64,000 bases of DNA. It comes from Trichoderma breve (Eukaryota; Ascomycota; Sordariomycetes; Hypocreales; Hypocreaceae). Shown here piece after piece: positions 10,102 to 21,024 of this stretch (its first letter is position 1; each line of letters opens with the position of its first letter). The notes under the pieces are model-generated. The model made no database searches. It was not told where the DNA came from and saw nothing but the letters and a program-made list of their open reading frames with translations. A program made the translations under genes and the position numbers. The stretch covers positions 372,001 to 436,000 of the forward strand of contig NC_079236.1 of the NCBI RefSeq assembly GCF_028502605.1. Reading direction: 5' to 3'.

Positions 10102-11132
10102 CTAAGACATTAATTTCTTTCTCTCCAATTCCTCAAAGAAACGAGCCTCATCCAACTCCTTAGGCGAGCGTTCTTTGCGAACAAAGCCCCGAATGCCCGA
10201 CGTTGAGACGGCAAAGTCATCAAAATCAGGTACAAACTTGGCTTGTGATGCCTCGACCTGTCCCCTAAAGCGAGCAACATCCTGACGCGCTTCGCTGAGA
10301 AACGTTTCTTTGGCTTGTGCCCAAGTCCATTCTCTCTCTTTTGTGTAGTTGTAGATGTGTATATCGGATTTTGTCCTAACTACGATGCACGGCTGCTTGA
10401 AATGCTCACAGATCCGCAGAAGACGAATGTCGGACTAAATAAAACATTAATCACAAACACTTCCTTCTGTCTATTATCTGACACTAGCATCGGCACGGTG
10501 AGACTCACCTCGGTAAGCGTTGTTTCGTGCACCAGAACGATCTTGTCATAGGCAAACAGCTTCTGGCTGTAGTAGTAGCTAAACGCAGTCACCCTCTGTG
10601 TTCCAGCTCCTGGAAGATCATACCACACGCAGTTGTGTGCCGGGTCAGCATAACGATGTCGTTGTCTCGTCACCGCTGAGCCACCGGTGGGAGCCCAGTC
10701 AGGGTCGCCGTAGCTCAGGTTTCGAATCGCGTTGAGCAGTAATGACTTGCCAGCATTGACATTGCCCACGACGGCGATGTTGGCGACAGCTGCATCATAG
10801 TTGATGTCTTGTCTAGCATCCTCAATATCGCTGTCTGAGATGTCAGGGTCGGCTGGATCAATGCCACTGGCAAAGCACAGGTTCAAATTGTTAGCTGTTG
10901 AGGCACAACTGACTATCCGAGGGGATTGCAATTCTTACAGATCACGCATGTACTGTTCCAGGGCCTCGCGATCCTGACGCTCCTTTTCAGCACGTTGCCT
11001 TTCTTCCTCGGCGCGCCGCTCAGCTTGCTGCCGTAGCTCGCGCTCTCGCTCCGCCTTTCTCTTTGGGTCCAGGTCAGCTATGACATCGAGGAAGTTTCCA
11101 CCAATGAGTGCCCCGATTGGAATGGCCGCCAT
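10102..11132 (-). CDS. IRG-type (immunity-related-like) GTPase, 294 residues
   Basis: Three exons: 11132-10939, 10866-10509 and 10434-10102. The N-terminus has a short hydrophobic stretch (PIGALIGGNFL) and a charged coiled coil at about 25-64. The G domain follows, with G1 GNVNAGKS at 99-106, G3 DLPGAGT at 148-154 and a G4-like TKSD at 205-208. The order and spacing match fungal proteins of the IRG G-domain class (APTG switch segment, VWYDLPGAGT, CIVVRTKSD). Animal relatives act on pathogen vacuoles; the fungal role is unknown. A truncated copy of this gene lies just upstream on the same strand. The G1 motif is canonical, so GTP binding is likely. Confidence 0.85.
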
Positions 11133-11721
11133 CTATTAACAAAGTCGTCCAAGTTTTCTATGTCGAACCAAGCTCTGGGAGACCACGAGGGTCCTCGACT
11201 GGAACTAGTATCACTATTTGAGCCACGAGTGGAATCACAGCCGCCTGTGAGCAAGAGGTCTGGAATGACGAGTGGCTTTTGCGATGAAGATGATATGCCT
11301 GGTCAGCTTTAGAAATGGGTGAAGATGTCGGGCGTTTAAATGCGCAAACAGCCTTGCTCCGTTGAATCCAGTTTGCATGTATCAATGCGTGCATACGCGA
11401 GCATTAATCCCCTCCAGCAGAGTGTCGAACTTGGTACATGCAAGCGGTGATAATACGTGGGAGCTTGCCATCCACTGCCCGCCCTACCAACCAAAGCTCG
11501 AACGAATCGCATCCCATTGGCCTCGCGTCACGAGAAAGAAAACCTGCAAAAGCCTCACCAATCGTCCATCAGGCGTTGGAGATCATCAGGCTGCCTTGAG
11601 CTAGCGGAGAGATTTATGACAACATTTCTCACCGAAATCTGCAACCAAAAGACGCAAGGAGACTTGTAACATGCTTCTTTTCGGACTACAACGCCAATGA
11701 TTTCCATCTTCACAAGTTTAT
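11133..11721. other. Upstream region of the IRG-type GTPase gene
   Basis: About 0.6 kb between the GTPase start and the decayed duplicate. Small open frames in both directions have no supporting features. It probably carries the GTPase promoter. Confidence 0.4.
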
Positions 11722-12149
11722 ACAGTCTAAGCCACTAGCAAAGACTTTTAGCTGCTGAAGCACGACAAAGAGGAATGCTGGTAATCTTCTCTCATGGATC
11801 ATGCATGCACTGCTCCAGACCCCTCGTGATCCTCGTGATGCTCCTCGACGCGCTCCCTCTCCTCTCCAGCGCGTCGTTTCTCCTCATTGGCGCGCCGCTC
11901 AGCTCCCTCTTTTTCTCGCTCATCCCGCCGCAGCCGCCGTTGTCGCCGCTTCTCGCGTCGCTCGGCTTTCTGCTCTGCTGATTGCTGTTTTCGTCGCTCC
12001 CACGGCCTAACAAACACGACGGCTCCTATGGCAAGGGCTTGGTGGATTATCTGGCCGTTTTTCGCTCCAATCCAGTAGCTGAGGGCGGCGCCGAGAGCCA
12101 GCATGAAGATGTCGACTGAAAGCCTAAGAGGTAGATGCATTGCTGACAA
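11722..12149 (-). pseudogene. Partial, broken duplicate of the IRG GTPase gene 5' end
   Basis: An open frame of 116 codons (12149-11799) begins with a hydrophobic segment and then a long Arg/Glu coiled coil. Its last third matches exon 1 of the neighbouring GTPase gene, including the 15-base stretch GCGCGCCGCTCAGCT. Near the end one extra G shifts the frame, so that the paralogue's LEQYMRDL appears as LEQCMHDP in another frame. The splice donor GTAAGA has become ATGAGA. Degenerate intron sequence (CAGCAGCTAA) and the start of exon 2 (GCTAG-TGGCTTAGAC) follow down to about 11722, and then homology ends. No GTPase motifs remain. A short coiled-coil peptide could still be made, but I see it as a relic. 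Confidence 0.65.
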
Positions 12150-12553
12150 TTACCAGTGAAGTAAGAAATATGGTTAATATGAAGAGAAGGTGAAGGTGGA
12201 TTAAATTGAAAGGGACAAGTATTTCAATGGCTCTACTTATCTGTCACATACCTGGTCTTTGGCTGAGTCATAACATTGCTTGAGTAATAAAGGGGTCATT
12301 GCTCATCTTATGAACTAGAATTTGAAAGAATCCAGTCGAATTGCTATTTGTTGCTCTACGAGGAACAAATGGTCAAAGCTCACCGAAAGTTAATGCCCAA
12401 CACTCTTCGATCTGAACACCGGTGATCCCTATGTCTCAAAGTTGTATATCTGCTAATAAATCATCGCTGTCTATGTATATATGTCTATCCCTCTATCACC
12501 AAATTATCCGAAAATGACCAAAACATGAGAATCTGAAAACACCAAAATACTAA
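12150..12553. other. Spacer downstream of PAD1
   Basis: AT-rich sequence holding the 3' flank of the PAD1 gene and the upstream flank of the GTPase relic. No gene is seen. Confidence 0.4.
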
Positions 12554-13204
12554 TCACTGCTTATCCTTATTCCATCCATTCCACCTCTCAAAATCCTCCG
12601 TATCCAAATCAAACAAATCCAGCATCCTCCCCACGCTCTGGTCCACCAAATCCTCCACCGAAGAAGGCTTGATATAATACGCCGGCACAGGAGGAAAAAT
12701 AATTGCCCCCGTCCTCGTCACATCCAGCATGTTGCGCAGGTGAATCTCGCTCAACGGCGTCTCCCTCGCCACCAGAACCAGCCTCCTGCGCTCCTTGAGA
12801 ATCACGTCCGCCGCTCGCGAAATCAGGTCGTCACACAGGCCCGTGGAGATGGACGCCAGCGTCTTCATGCTGCAGGGCACGACAATCATGCCGTCAACAC
12901 GGAATGAGCCGCTGGCGATGGGGGCTGCCATGTCGTTGATGTTGTAGGTGTGGTCTGCGAGGGCGCGGACGTTGGAGGCGTGGTAGTCGGTTTCGTATTT
13001 GAGTGTTGCTTCGGCCCATTTGCTCATGACTAGGTGTGTCTCGACGTTTAGTCGGCGGAGGGCGATGAGGAGCTTGATGCCTAGGATTGTGCCTGTGGCG
13101 CCTGTCATGGCGACGATGATGCGCTTGCGGCGAGGTTGAGAGCGGGAGATGTTGTGGGAGATGCCGGAGTTGGCATTGTCGGGTGCTGTGAGGGATGGAG
13201 ACAT
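12554..13204 (-). CDS. PAD1: Flavin prenyltransferase PAD1/UbiX family, 216 residues
   Basis: Makes prenylated FMN, the cofactor needed by the UbiD-type decarboxylase encoded at 16934. Single exon. The N-terminal 27 residues may be a mitochondrial leader, as in yeast Pad1. The core then has RIIVAMTGATGTILGIKLL (flavin-binding loop), a VVPCSMKTLASISTG segment, and ADVILKERRRLVLVARETPLSEIHLRNML, which are the hallmark UbiX blocks. Length is normal for the family. It lies in a cluster with a Zn2Cys6 regulator and FDC1. Its promoter has a TATAAA at 13456-13451 and repeated TCGGAA/TTCCGA half-sites just upstream of that. Confidence 0.94.
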   Translation of the reverse strand: MSPSLTAPDNANSGISHNISRSQPRRKRIIVAMTGATGTILGIKLLIALRRLNVETHLVMSKWAEATLKYETDYHASNVRALADHTYNINDMAAPIASGSFRVDGMIVVPCSMKTLASISTGLCDDLISRAADVILKERRRLVLVARETPLSEIHLRNMLDVTRTGAIIFPPVPAYYIKPSSVEDLVDQSVGRMLDLFDLDTEDFERWNGWNKDKQ

Positions 13205-13320
13205 GATGAGGAAGTTGTGTTTGTGTATTTGGAAACTTTGTCACTTGAAGATCGTATAGTGAATACGAGACTGAGTCTGAAGCTTTGTGTAAATGAAAAG
13301 GAGAGAATGCTTGTGGGGTG

Positions 13321-13420
13321 AGTTGATTTGAATTGAATGGAATTGAGCTGAGTTGAGTTGAATTGAGTGGAAGTGTTTGTGAGCTGAGTCGAGTTGTATT
13401 GAATTGCTGCTGTGACAAAC
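13321..13420. repeat. Degenerate GAGTT/GAATT repeat in the PAD1 leader
   Basis: About 100 nt of imperfect 5-nt units (TGAGT, TGAAT and variants) in the region between the TATA box and the PAD1 ATG. On the sense strand it reads as CAACTC/CAATTC units. The unstructured, AC-rich sense sequence is similar in kind to the repeat leader of FDC1. Confidence 0.7.
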
Positions 13421-13472
13421 AATCCAGATCAAGGGCTGCAATCAATCATCTTTATACGTATCCATCCTCAAT

Positions 13473-13512
13473 TCGGAATCGGAACATTCTGTCATCCAAT
13501 AAATTTCCGAAG
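13473..13512. promoter_or_regulatory. Cluster of CGGAA half-sites in the PAD1 promoter
   Basis: TCGGAA occurs at 13473-13478 and 13479-13484, and the inverse TTCCGA (within TTCCGAAG) at 13505-13510. CGG/CCG triplets in such pairs are the usual recognition elements of Zn2Cys6 proteins. The same TTCCGAAG octamer is in the FDC1 promoter. Binding by the neighbouring regulator is an inference. Confidence 0.5.
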
Positions 13513-13877
13513 CATCTGCAGCTTAATGCAGATCCGGTAGTTGAGTGACCTCATACGACCGAGCAAAGCTGTACGCTTGAAAGGACATCACACTCCGAGC
13601 TACCGAGGCGCCGAACTCAGGGGGGCCAACTTATGAGATCAGCGTCATTGTATCACCACTTTTACAGACTTTGAAACTATGAAGCATTAAGTTTTCTTTC
13701 GTCTATCTCCGATGATACGACATTATATTATAAAGTCGTCGGAGTTACGGATTTGAACAGGAGTATCCCAGATTGCTGAGAGAATTTCTGTCCGCAACGC
13801 AAACGCTTTCCATTGTATTACGATTATACGAGAGTTTATACCCAATAACAACTAGTTTTACAAGACGTTGTAGTTTC

Positions 13878-16339
13878 TCAAAATTCATCCACGAACTCAT
13901 ATGGCGCTATATCATTTGAGTCAGCTTCATGCACTAATTACCCTGGCTAAGAAATACTCACCTTTCATAATCGAGTCGAGATACATCAGAGGCGATAGGC
14001 CCGACGTGTCCCAGGGATACATGTATTCGTCCATTGACCCACTAACACGGAGAAATTAGTAAAGAAAACTCTCTCTCCCTCAATACCGCTTCAATATCAA
14101 TAAGCGTACCTTTCGCCCAGCATGGCGGTAAAATTGTAACCCATCACCGTCTCCATCACCGGATCTATTGGAGCTGCGTCCTGCCCTCTCGGCAAAGACT
14201 GATTCTGCTGCACTACATTGTCTGCCTCTTGTCGTTCAGGAGATGACGAACCACAAGGAGCTTTCTGTATGGCGTTTTGCAGAGCCACCAATGCCCTGGT
14301 GTGGTTCATGGACAGCCAATTGTTGTTTCCCGACGCATCAACCATCATGCCAGTCTCGTCGTCTGCCTGCGCTGCCCGGGAGAAGATTTCCATGACTCGC
14401 TGCAGCACATCTCGACTCTCCTGGTCACACCGCGTTTCTTCCCACAGACAGAGTAGAATGGTGGCTCCCAGGACTGAATGGATCAAAGACCAAGTCCGAA
14501 TGGGAATAATGCTCACCGCCTGGAAATCAATGAACGCCTTTGCCGTACTCATCAAGCTCTCCTTGGCCTGAGCCCTGAGAGCTCGAACAACGTCAGGCTC
14601 ATTCTCGGTAAGAGCAGATTTTGTTAGTGCGGGACGGCACAAAACCGAGACTACAAAGAACAGCTGGATCTCTATGGTGAGGCTCTCGTAGCGTTGCTGG
14701 ATGTTTGTGCATTTCTCTCGGCACTGTAGATACGGTGCAGCCCGTGATCGGTATCCGTCCAACTCGGCCAGTAGCTTCATTGATGCCTCACAACTTGGCT
14801 GGTTTAGTTCCAAAAGGCTGGAAGTTACTGCAACAATGCTACACATCATCTCCGGAAAGCCTAGTGGTTGATTAGGATTTTCAAGAATGTTTTCTGTCGC
14901 AAAGGATTGTTTGGATGTAATGTTTGGCCGGCCATGGCACAGGCTAAGCAAGCAGTCCTGTCTGCAAATGGCGTCCCTTGAAAGTGTCAGTTTGTGTTTG
15001 ATAATCGAGCTAGCAAGCAATAGACATAGGCATACCAAAGGGCCTGTTTCTTCTTTGCCCCATCATCAGACTGCTGAGACGCATTTTGCGTGTGCAAGCC
15101 CAAAGCCTGCGCTGCCCGGACTGTGGTGCCCATCATGACCCACGCACCATCCGACTGTCCGACATCCTGGAGAACAGTTCCGATGATGAGCAAGGTATGG
15201 ACCCCATCGATTGATGGATGTAAGACATAATTGGCCAGACGTAGAGCGTCAAATGCGCGTTGTACTATCAAAGGGACATCAGATTAGCCACATGTATACT
15301 CCAAACGCCGATGGAAAGTGATAAGACCGAGCCATGTTTCTTACCAAAGTCAAGGCAATGCTCCGACCGCTTCTTCGGAGATTGCATCACCGAGTAATGG
15401 GCGCTAGTAGCAAGTGCGGCCAGCAGCAAAGCAATTCTGGATATATAGGCTTTGCAGACCCATTTCGAAGACGGCACGTCGGGACTACGAAGCTCACCAG
15501 CTTCCAGGGCGGCGAGATACTCGCAGAAAGCAGACTCTAGATCGTCAGGATCTAGCATGACAGGGTTCAGGGGATATATCGTGGCTCCGTGTGAGGGGAA
15601 ATATCTAACAGCGAGAGTACAGTGGTCAGCAAGATGGCACCATGTTTGTAAATACGATATGGTATTGATGGGCTTGAAGCAATGCATGATGGCCGTACCG
15701 TAACACTTCTTGTTTCTGTGGAATCACCTTCAGCAACGCCACCCATCTCTCCTGCCATGTCTTGAGTTTCATAAAAGGATAGAATTCGAGGGTATTGTGT
15801 AAGCCAAGGACTGGCCCAGCCTTGCGCCTCATCTCTACAGCGGGAGAGTCGGTTGAGCCGTGCAACATGGTGAGCACGGAACTGCCTCCTTGATAGAGCT
15901 CTTTACGGGGCGGATGACAACCAGCAGCCGCAGGGTCTGCAGATCTCGTAAATAGTATCGAGTTTGACGTCTGTGATGTAGCAAGAGAAGACGGCGTATG
16001 AGTGAGAGACGGCTCAGACTCATGGCCATCAGCACCAGCATCATCATTCCGTCGTGATGACTCTGGCTCTGGCTCGGGCTCGGGCTCAGATTCCCTTCTT
16101 TGAGCAGCTCTCTGAGACGCTGAGCTTACAGCCGCTGCTTTGGCACGCCGCCCGCGCCTCTTCTCGGGAGTGCCCACATTGTACGAGCAGATCTCGGGAT
16201 GGCCTCGTTTCCGGCATGTCTGGCACGGCTGGCTGTGATCGCACTTGACCTTGCGCTGGCGACACGGATAGCAGGACCGAGCCTGCGAGATACGACGGAG
16301 ATACAGAACTCGGTCGATTTCTTTCTGCTGGAGATCCAT
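13878..16339 (-). CDS. Zn2Cys6 transcription factor, SdrA-like by position, 701 residues
   Basis: Six exons: 16339-15699, 15604-15345, 15264-15036, 14976-14110, 14041-13962 and 13906-13878. The frame joins cleanly at every junction. The binuclear cluster is at residues 23-51 (C-X2-C-X6-C-X5-C-X2-C-X8-C). It is followed by a basic GRRAKAA linker and an acidic Glu-Pro repeat. The middle matches the fungal-specific TF domain: LESAFCEYLAALEAGE, ALRLANYVLHPSIDGVHTLLIIGTVLQD and a QDCLLSLCHGRP block. In Aspergillus niger the sorbate/cinnamate regulator SdrA lies between padA1 and the ferulate-type decarboxylase gene, and the same order is seen here. A role in inducing both enzymes is inferred from that synteny. 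Confidence 0.85.
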
Positions 16340-16933
16340 TTGCGGCTTTGATTAACTGCGATGAAGTTGAGAGGTGAGAATGATGGCAATGTTCCGAGGA
16401 TCCGAGGTAAGCTTGCTAGTTCATGTTGCCTTATGTAAAAGCGCGCGGCGGCAATCTCGGAGGCTCGGAGTATTTCAGCTATTAGTGTAAGTCGGCAAGA
16501 CACCACGGCAGAGCATCACGGCATCACAGAATGATGTATACTTGGGCGAAGCGAAATACGCGGCGGAATCGAGAGCAGAATTTTAGCAGAAACTAGACGT
16601 CACTAACCTCCTGATTGAAAGAACTGTATTCCGAAGGTTTCCGGAATTTCCACAAGTTGATGAAGATGATTGAGTATATATGGCCATGGCAGCAACCGCC
16701 AGAGACCAGATGATACACCACCAAAAAACAGCACAACATCAAATAGCATCTTCATTCAATCAGTCAATCAATCAATCAATTTTGGTCAATTAGTCAGTCA
16801 GTCAGTCAGTCAGTCAGTCAGTCAACCAGTTAATCAACCAATAACAACTAATCAATCAACCAGCCAACCAACCAATCAACCTTTGATCATCGTCACATCT
16901 ACAGTAACAATCAACCCCTTTTACAAACTCACC
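16340..16933. promoter_or_regulatory. Divergent promoter between the regulator and FDC1
   Basis: 594 nt. The FDC1 side has a palindromic element with CCG-N8-CGG at 16631-16644 inside TTCCGAAGGTTTCCGGAA, a TATATAT at 16675-16681, and then about 250 nt of repeat-rich leader. The regulator side (16340-16620) has no clear TATA box. The palindrome is the best candidate operator for the Zn2Cys6 protein. Confidence 0.55.
16756..16880 (+). repeat. AATC and GTCA tetranucleotide repeats in the FDC1 leader
   Basis: Runs of CAAT/AATC units (about 16756-16780 and 16850-16880) flank eight or so GTCA units (16792-16824). They lie between the TATA box and the ATG at 16934. Confidence 0.85.
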
Positions 16934-17933
16934 ATGTCTCAAACCACTCTCCGTGAACCCTCGGATCCTGAGCCTCCTCATCTCAGCTTCCGCTCCTTCG
17001 TCAATGCCCTCCGCCAAGACAACGATCTCGTCGACATCGACACCCCCATCAACCCAAACCTCGAGGCCGCAGCAATCACCCGCCTCGTCTGCGAAACCGA
17101 CGACAAGGCACCTCTCTTCAACAACGTCATCGGAGCCAAAGATGGTCTCTGGCGCATCCTCGGAGCCCCAGCCTCTCTCCGCAAGTCTCCTCGCGAGAAG
17201 TACGGCCGTCTAGCTCGCCACATGGCCCTCCCTCCCACCGCCAGCATGCGTGAAATCATCGACAAGATGCTTTCTGCAAGCAGTCTCAAGCCCATTGAGC
17301 CAATTGTCGTGCCCATCGGCCCTATCAAGGAAAACTCCATCGAGGGAGACGACATTGATCTGACCAAGCTTCCCGTACCGATGGTTCACCAGTCCGACGG
17401 TGGGAAATACATCCAGACCTTTGGCATGCACATTCTACGTTCTCCCGACGGCAGCTGGACAAACTGGTCCATTGCCCGAGCCATGGTCTCCGGCAAGCGA
17501 ACTCTCGCTGGCCTCGTCATCAGCCCTCAGCACATCAGGCAGATCCACGACCTGTGGGAGAAGGAGGGCGTGACGGAGATCCCCTGGGCCCTCGCATTCG
17601 GCGTCCCCCCCACGGCCATCATGGCTTCTTCGATGCCCATCCCTGACGGAGTGAGCGAGGCTGGATATGTGGGAGCCATTGCGGGAGAGCCCATCAAGCT
17701 GGTCAAGTGTGACACCAACGACCTCATGGTTCCGGCCAATGCGGAGATCGTTCTTGAGGGCACATTGTCCACTACGGAGAGGCAGCCCGAAGGCCCGTTT
17801 GGTGAGATGCACGGCTACACGTATCCTGGAGAGAGCCATCCGGGTCCTAGATACACGGTCAACAAGATTACGTACCGCAACAATGCAATCCTGCCCATGT
17901 CTGCGTGCGGTCGTCTAACAGACGAGACTGTAA

Positions 17934-17992
<59 letters not shown>

Positions 17993-18609
17993 CCCTTTTA
18001 CCCTCCCTTCTCCCCCTTTTCACACAGCAACTTGCCACAGAAGCTAACTACATATCTTCATCCAAACAGCAAACCATGATCGGAATCCTCGCCGCCGCCG
18101 AAATCCGTCAACTCTGCCAAAACGCCGGCCTCCCCATCACCGACGCCTTCGCCCCCTTCGTCGGCCAAGCAACCTGGGTCGCCCTCCGCGTCGATACATC
18201 CCGCCTCCGCGCCCTAAAAACCACGTCCAAGGCCTTTTCCCAACAAGTCGGTAACCTCATCTACCGCTCCAAGCCCGGCTTCACCATCCACCGCCTCATC
18301 CTCGTAGGTGACGACATCGACGTGTACGACGACAAGGACGTCATGTGGGCCTTTGTGACTCGTTGTCGCCCTGGAACGGACGAGGTGTTCTTTGAGGATG
18401 TTCGCGGGTTTTTGCTTATTCCGTATATGGGACATGGTAATGCGGATGCCAACAAGGGGGGAAAGGTCGTGAGTGATGCGTTGCTTCCGGTGGAGTATAC
18501 GACTGGTAAGGATTGGGAGGCTGCCGATTTTAAGAATTCTTATCCGCGGGAGGTTAAGGACAAGGTGTTGAAGGACTGGGAGACTCTGGGATTCCAAAAG
18601 CTGGAGTGA
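16934..18609 (+). CDS. FDC1: Ferulic/cinnamic acid decarboxylase, UbiD family, 511 residues
   Basis: Prenyl-FMN-dependent decarboxylase that turns cinnamic, ferulic, coumaric or sorbic acid into vinyl or diene products plus CO2. Exons are 16934-17929 and 18070-18609. I chose the ATG at 16934 (ACCATGTCT) over the in-frame ATG at 16670, because upstream sequence is leader repeat. Arg182 (in NWSIARAMV), Glu286 and Glu291 (in EGPFGE) correspond to the R173-E277-E282 catalytic set of Aspergillus Fdc1 with a constant offset of nine. The length fits the family (yeast 503). It is co-clustered with its cofactor-making partner PAD1. The single intron contains a long TC repeat. Confidence 0.95.
17937..17987 (+). 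repeat. (TC)n microsatellite inside the FDC1 intron
   Basis: About 25 TC units starting a few bases after the GTAAGT donor of the only FDC1 intron (17930-18069). It fills over a third of the intron. Confidence 0.95.
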
Positions 18610-19257
18610 GGCTGGAGTTTGAATATGTCTTTCAATGTTGCCCTTCCATGATAGACTCTAGAGTAGACTGGTATAGAATGATAGATGCTGTTTAATCTTT
18701 TCCCTCATGAGCTTGTCCACTGTTTCGTCTTCAACTCATTGTGATACGTAATAACTGAAACAGTTATTGACAAGTCAAATCAATTATATACTACAGTAAC
18801 TCCGCATGGCCGCTTTTCTCCCAATAGCTCTCGCTTCATCCATCATCAACGCCGCGTACCAAGCCTTCAAACCCGCCCGCTTCGTGTTGCCCATCTATCC
18901 TATCCGTGTTCCTATTGCTACAAGTTCTCATGTCATCGTCCATAGGCCATAATGCCCACATCCTTTTTAGTTTTCTTTCCTTCCCATTTTCGCCTCCTTT
19001 CTCTTTTTTTACACAGTGCATCGTTCTGTGATCCCAGCCATTTCACTCATAATCCGTACATAACAGTGCGCTCCTCGCTCCTCGCTCCCCTCAGCTCTAG
19101 TTCTATGTGCTCAATGCGTAGATACATACATACATCATAACAAGGAAATTAAGGAAAGTGTTTCAAAGTTTGACAGAGAACTCTCGTTCACCACTCAATG
19201 ACAAGTTTAGACGAGATTCAGAGTACCATCACGGTGGAGATGGCCCTCGCCCCGACC
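18610..19257. other. Convergent spacer between FDC1 and TAM41
   Basis: Two 3' flanks with T/C-rich sequence. No gene is recognised; small open frames lack support. Confidence 0.5.
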
Positions 19258-21024
19258 TCACTCTTCTTTCTTGCTGGACTTTTCGGCCTCTGGACTTCCA
19301 TTCGATTTTTCTTGTTTTGCTCCAGAGGCCTTTTCGGACTTGCCCTTTTTCCATTTGGAAATCTTCTCACCCAAGTATCGCCATGATCTCTTAAAGCCGC
19401 CCATCAACAAGCCCTTGATGCTCTGTGAAGTGCTCGGCCAGTTGACCGTCTGCTTAATGACCTGGCGAGTGATGCGCTGTAGCTGTTCGGGGTCGTCTGC
19501 GGCAATCCGTTTCTCAAATTCGCCCGCTTGGCGCCGCTTCACAGTTCCATCAGAGTCAGATGTTGCCTGCATCATGGCCTTGAACTCGTCTTGGGGAATG
19601 CCAAACTTCTTGCGATACTGGAAGTAGAGTCGAGACCTAAAGCTTCCTGGCAGGCGCCTAACCATGTTTCCTCGCTTGACCAAATCCATGTCCTGCTGCA
19701 GCCTGGTGTTGGCTTCGGGGTCCAAGATCCAGTTCTCGTCGTCCAGCCGGACCGGGTCGACAAACGCCACATTGGGAAGTGTCCTGATTAGCGGAGCATA
19801 GAGTCGGCGGAAATGAACCATGTTGTGGGAGACTATGTTGGCCACCTTGCTCTTATTCTCGGTGGGAAGAGCCATTCTTGGATCACCGAGGTAGCTGAGG
19901 CCAGCAATTGTGCTGTACAAATCGGCCTCTGTGAAGTTGGGCGGCAGAAGGAGAAGAGCAGTTCGAACAGCGGCGATGAGGTTAATCTGGTTGGCCAGAC
20001 GGACTTGGGGATGGTCTCGCAGAATCTTGACAGGCTTCTGGAGGCGCCCCGCCAAATACAAGTTATCCCAGGTGGACAGGTCCCTCACCAGGTTGTCGAT
20101 GCTCGTAACGCCGTACTTGATCAGCATGCCGTTCATCTCGATGTAGGGGTTGAAGTAAACGCCCGCACCCCAGCCCTGGACTCTTGAGACAAATCCCGAG
20201 CCAAGCGATGCGACTCCTGAGTAGTGATCTCGGTGTTGCTTCATGTTGATGGAGTGCCAGTGCTCTGTATGCGTGACTCCGAAAATGAAATCAATCATCT
20301 TGGGGGAGCCCTTTTGGGCCTTGACCAGGGCCTCGGGAGGCTTGGGGTGGACGGCTCGAAACTCGGCTTCGCTGACGCTGCGACCGGCCTTTTCCTGGGG
20401 AAAGACGCCCGAACCATAGGCAAAACAGTAGACGATTGGCGCGTTGAACTGACGCAGCATCATACGCAGGGCCTCTTTGAGCTCATAATTGATAATCATG
20501 TGTTGATTAACACCAAAGAGACGATGGGGGAGCTCATCGAAGCGTTGGATGGCAAAGTCCACCGTATCCTCCCACTCGTCGCCATATAGGTTGAACTTGC
20601 CTCCAGCGGATTCTTTGCGACGGCTTGACGCCGATGATGCCGATGAAGATGACGTTGAAGATGTAGATGTCGGTGCAGATGATTGGGTCGTGGGTGCCGG
20701 CGATGCCTGATCGCCGCTCGGGCTATCTGGCTGCCGATTCTGCGAGGAAGATGTCGAGTTGGAAGACCATCGCTGCTGAGACGAGAGTGACAACGTTGAC
20801 GGCAACAGAGTCAAAGAGGAGGACGAGGGAGATGACAGTCGTTTGTAGCTGGATCGAGCGTGGGAATTGGGGGAGAGGAACAGCGACGATAGCCGAGGCG
20901 CCGAATTCGTTGCCAGAGAGCTTCTTGCCTGCGAGGGATCTCACGTCAGTAAAGACGCTCTCGTCATAGGTCAACACTGTAGATGTCTCTTATGTACCCC
21001 GATGCTTCGTCCAAGGGCGACCAT
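19258..21024 (-). CDS. TAM41: Mitochondrial phosphatidate cytidylyltransferase Tam41, about 565 residues
   Basis: Makes CDP-diacylglycerol in the mitochondrial inner membrane for cardiolipin synthesis. The main exon is 20928-19258. A small first exon, 21024-20998, is my proposal: ATG, eight more codons, then a GTACAT donor, a CTGAC branch site and a CGCAG acceptor. The joined N-terminus is rich in Arg, Ser and Ala, as in a mitochondrial presequence. The nucleotidyltransferase core has YCFAYGSGVFPQ and KMIDFIFGV, then HWHSINMKQHRDHYS and a QGWGAGVYFNPY block, all typical of Tam41/Mmp37. The Lys/Glu/Ser tail is variable. The family call is firm; the first exon is moderately supported. Confidence 0.92.

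Larger units (their letters stand above)
13205..13877. other. Region between regulator 3' end and PAD1 start
   Basis: Holds the PAD1 promoter and leader (features above) and, from about 13600 to 13877, the 3' flank of the regulator gene. No further gene is seen. Confidence 0.5.

Noticed and set aside
16670..16933. In-frame ATG at 16670 as the FDC1 start
   Set aside because: It would add 88 residues of repeat translation (SVNQSI, VSQSVSQ) before the conserved N-terminus. The TATA element at 16675 lies inside it, and the ATG at 16934 has better context.
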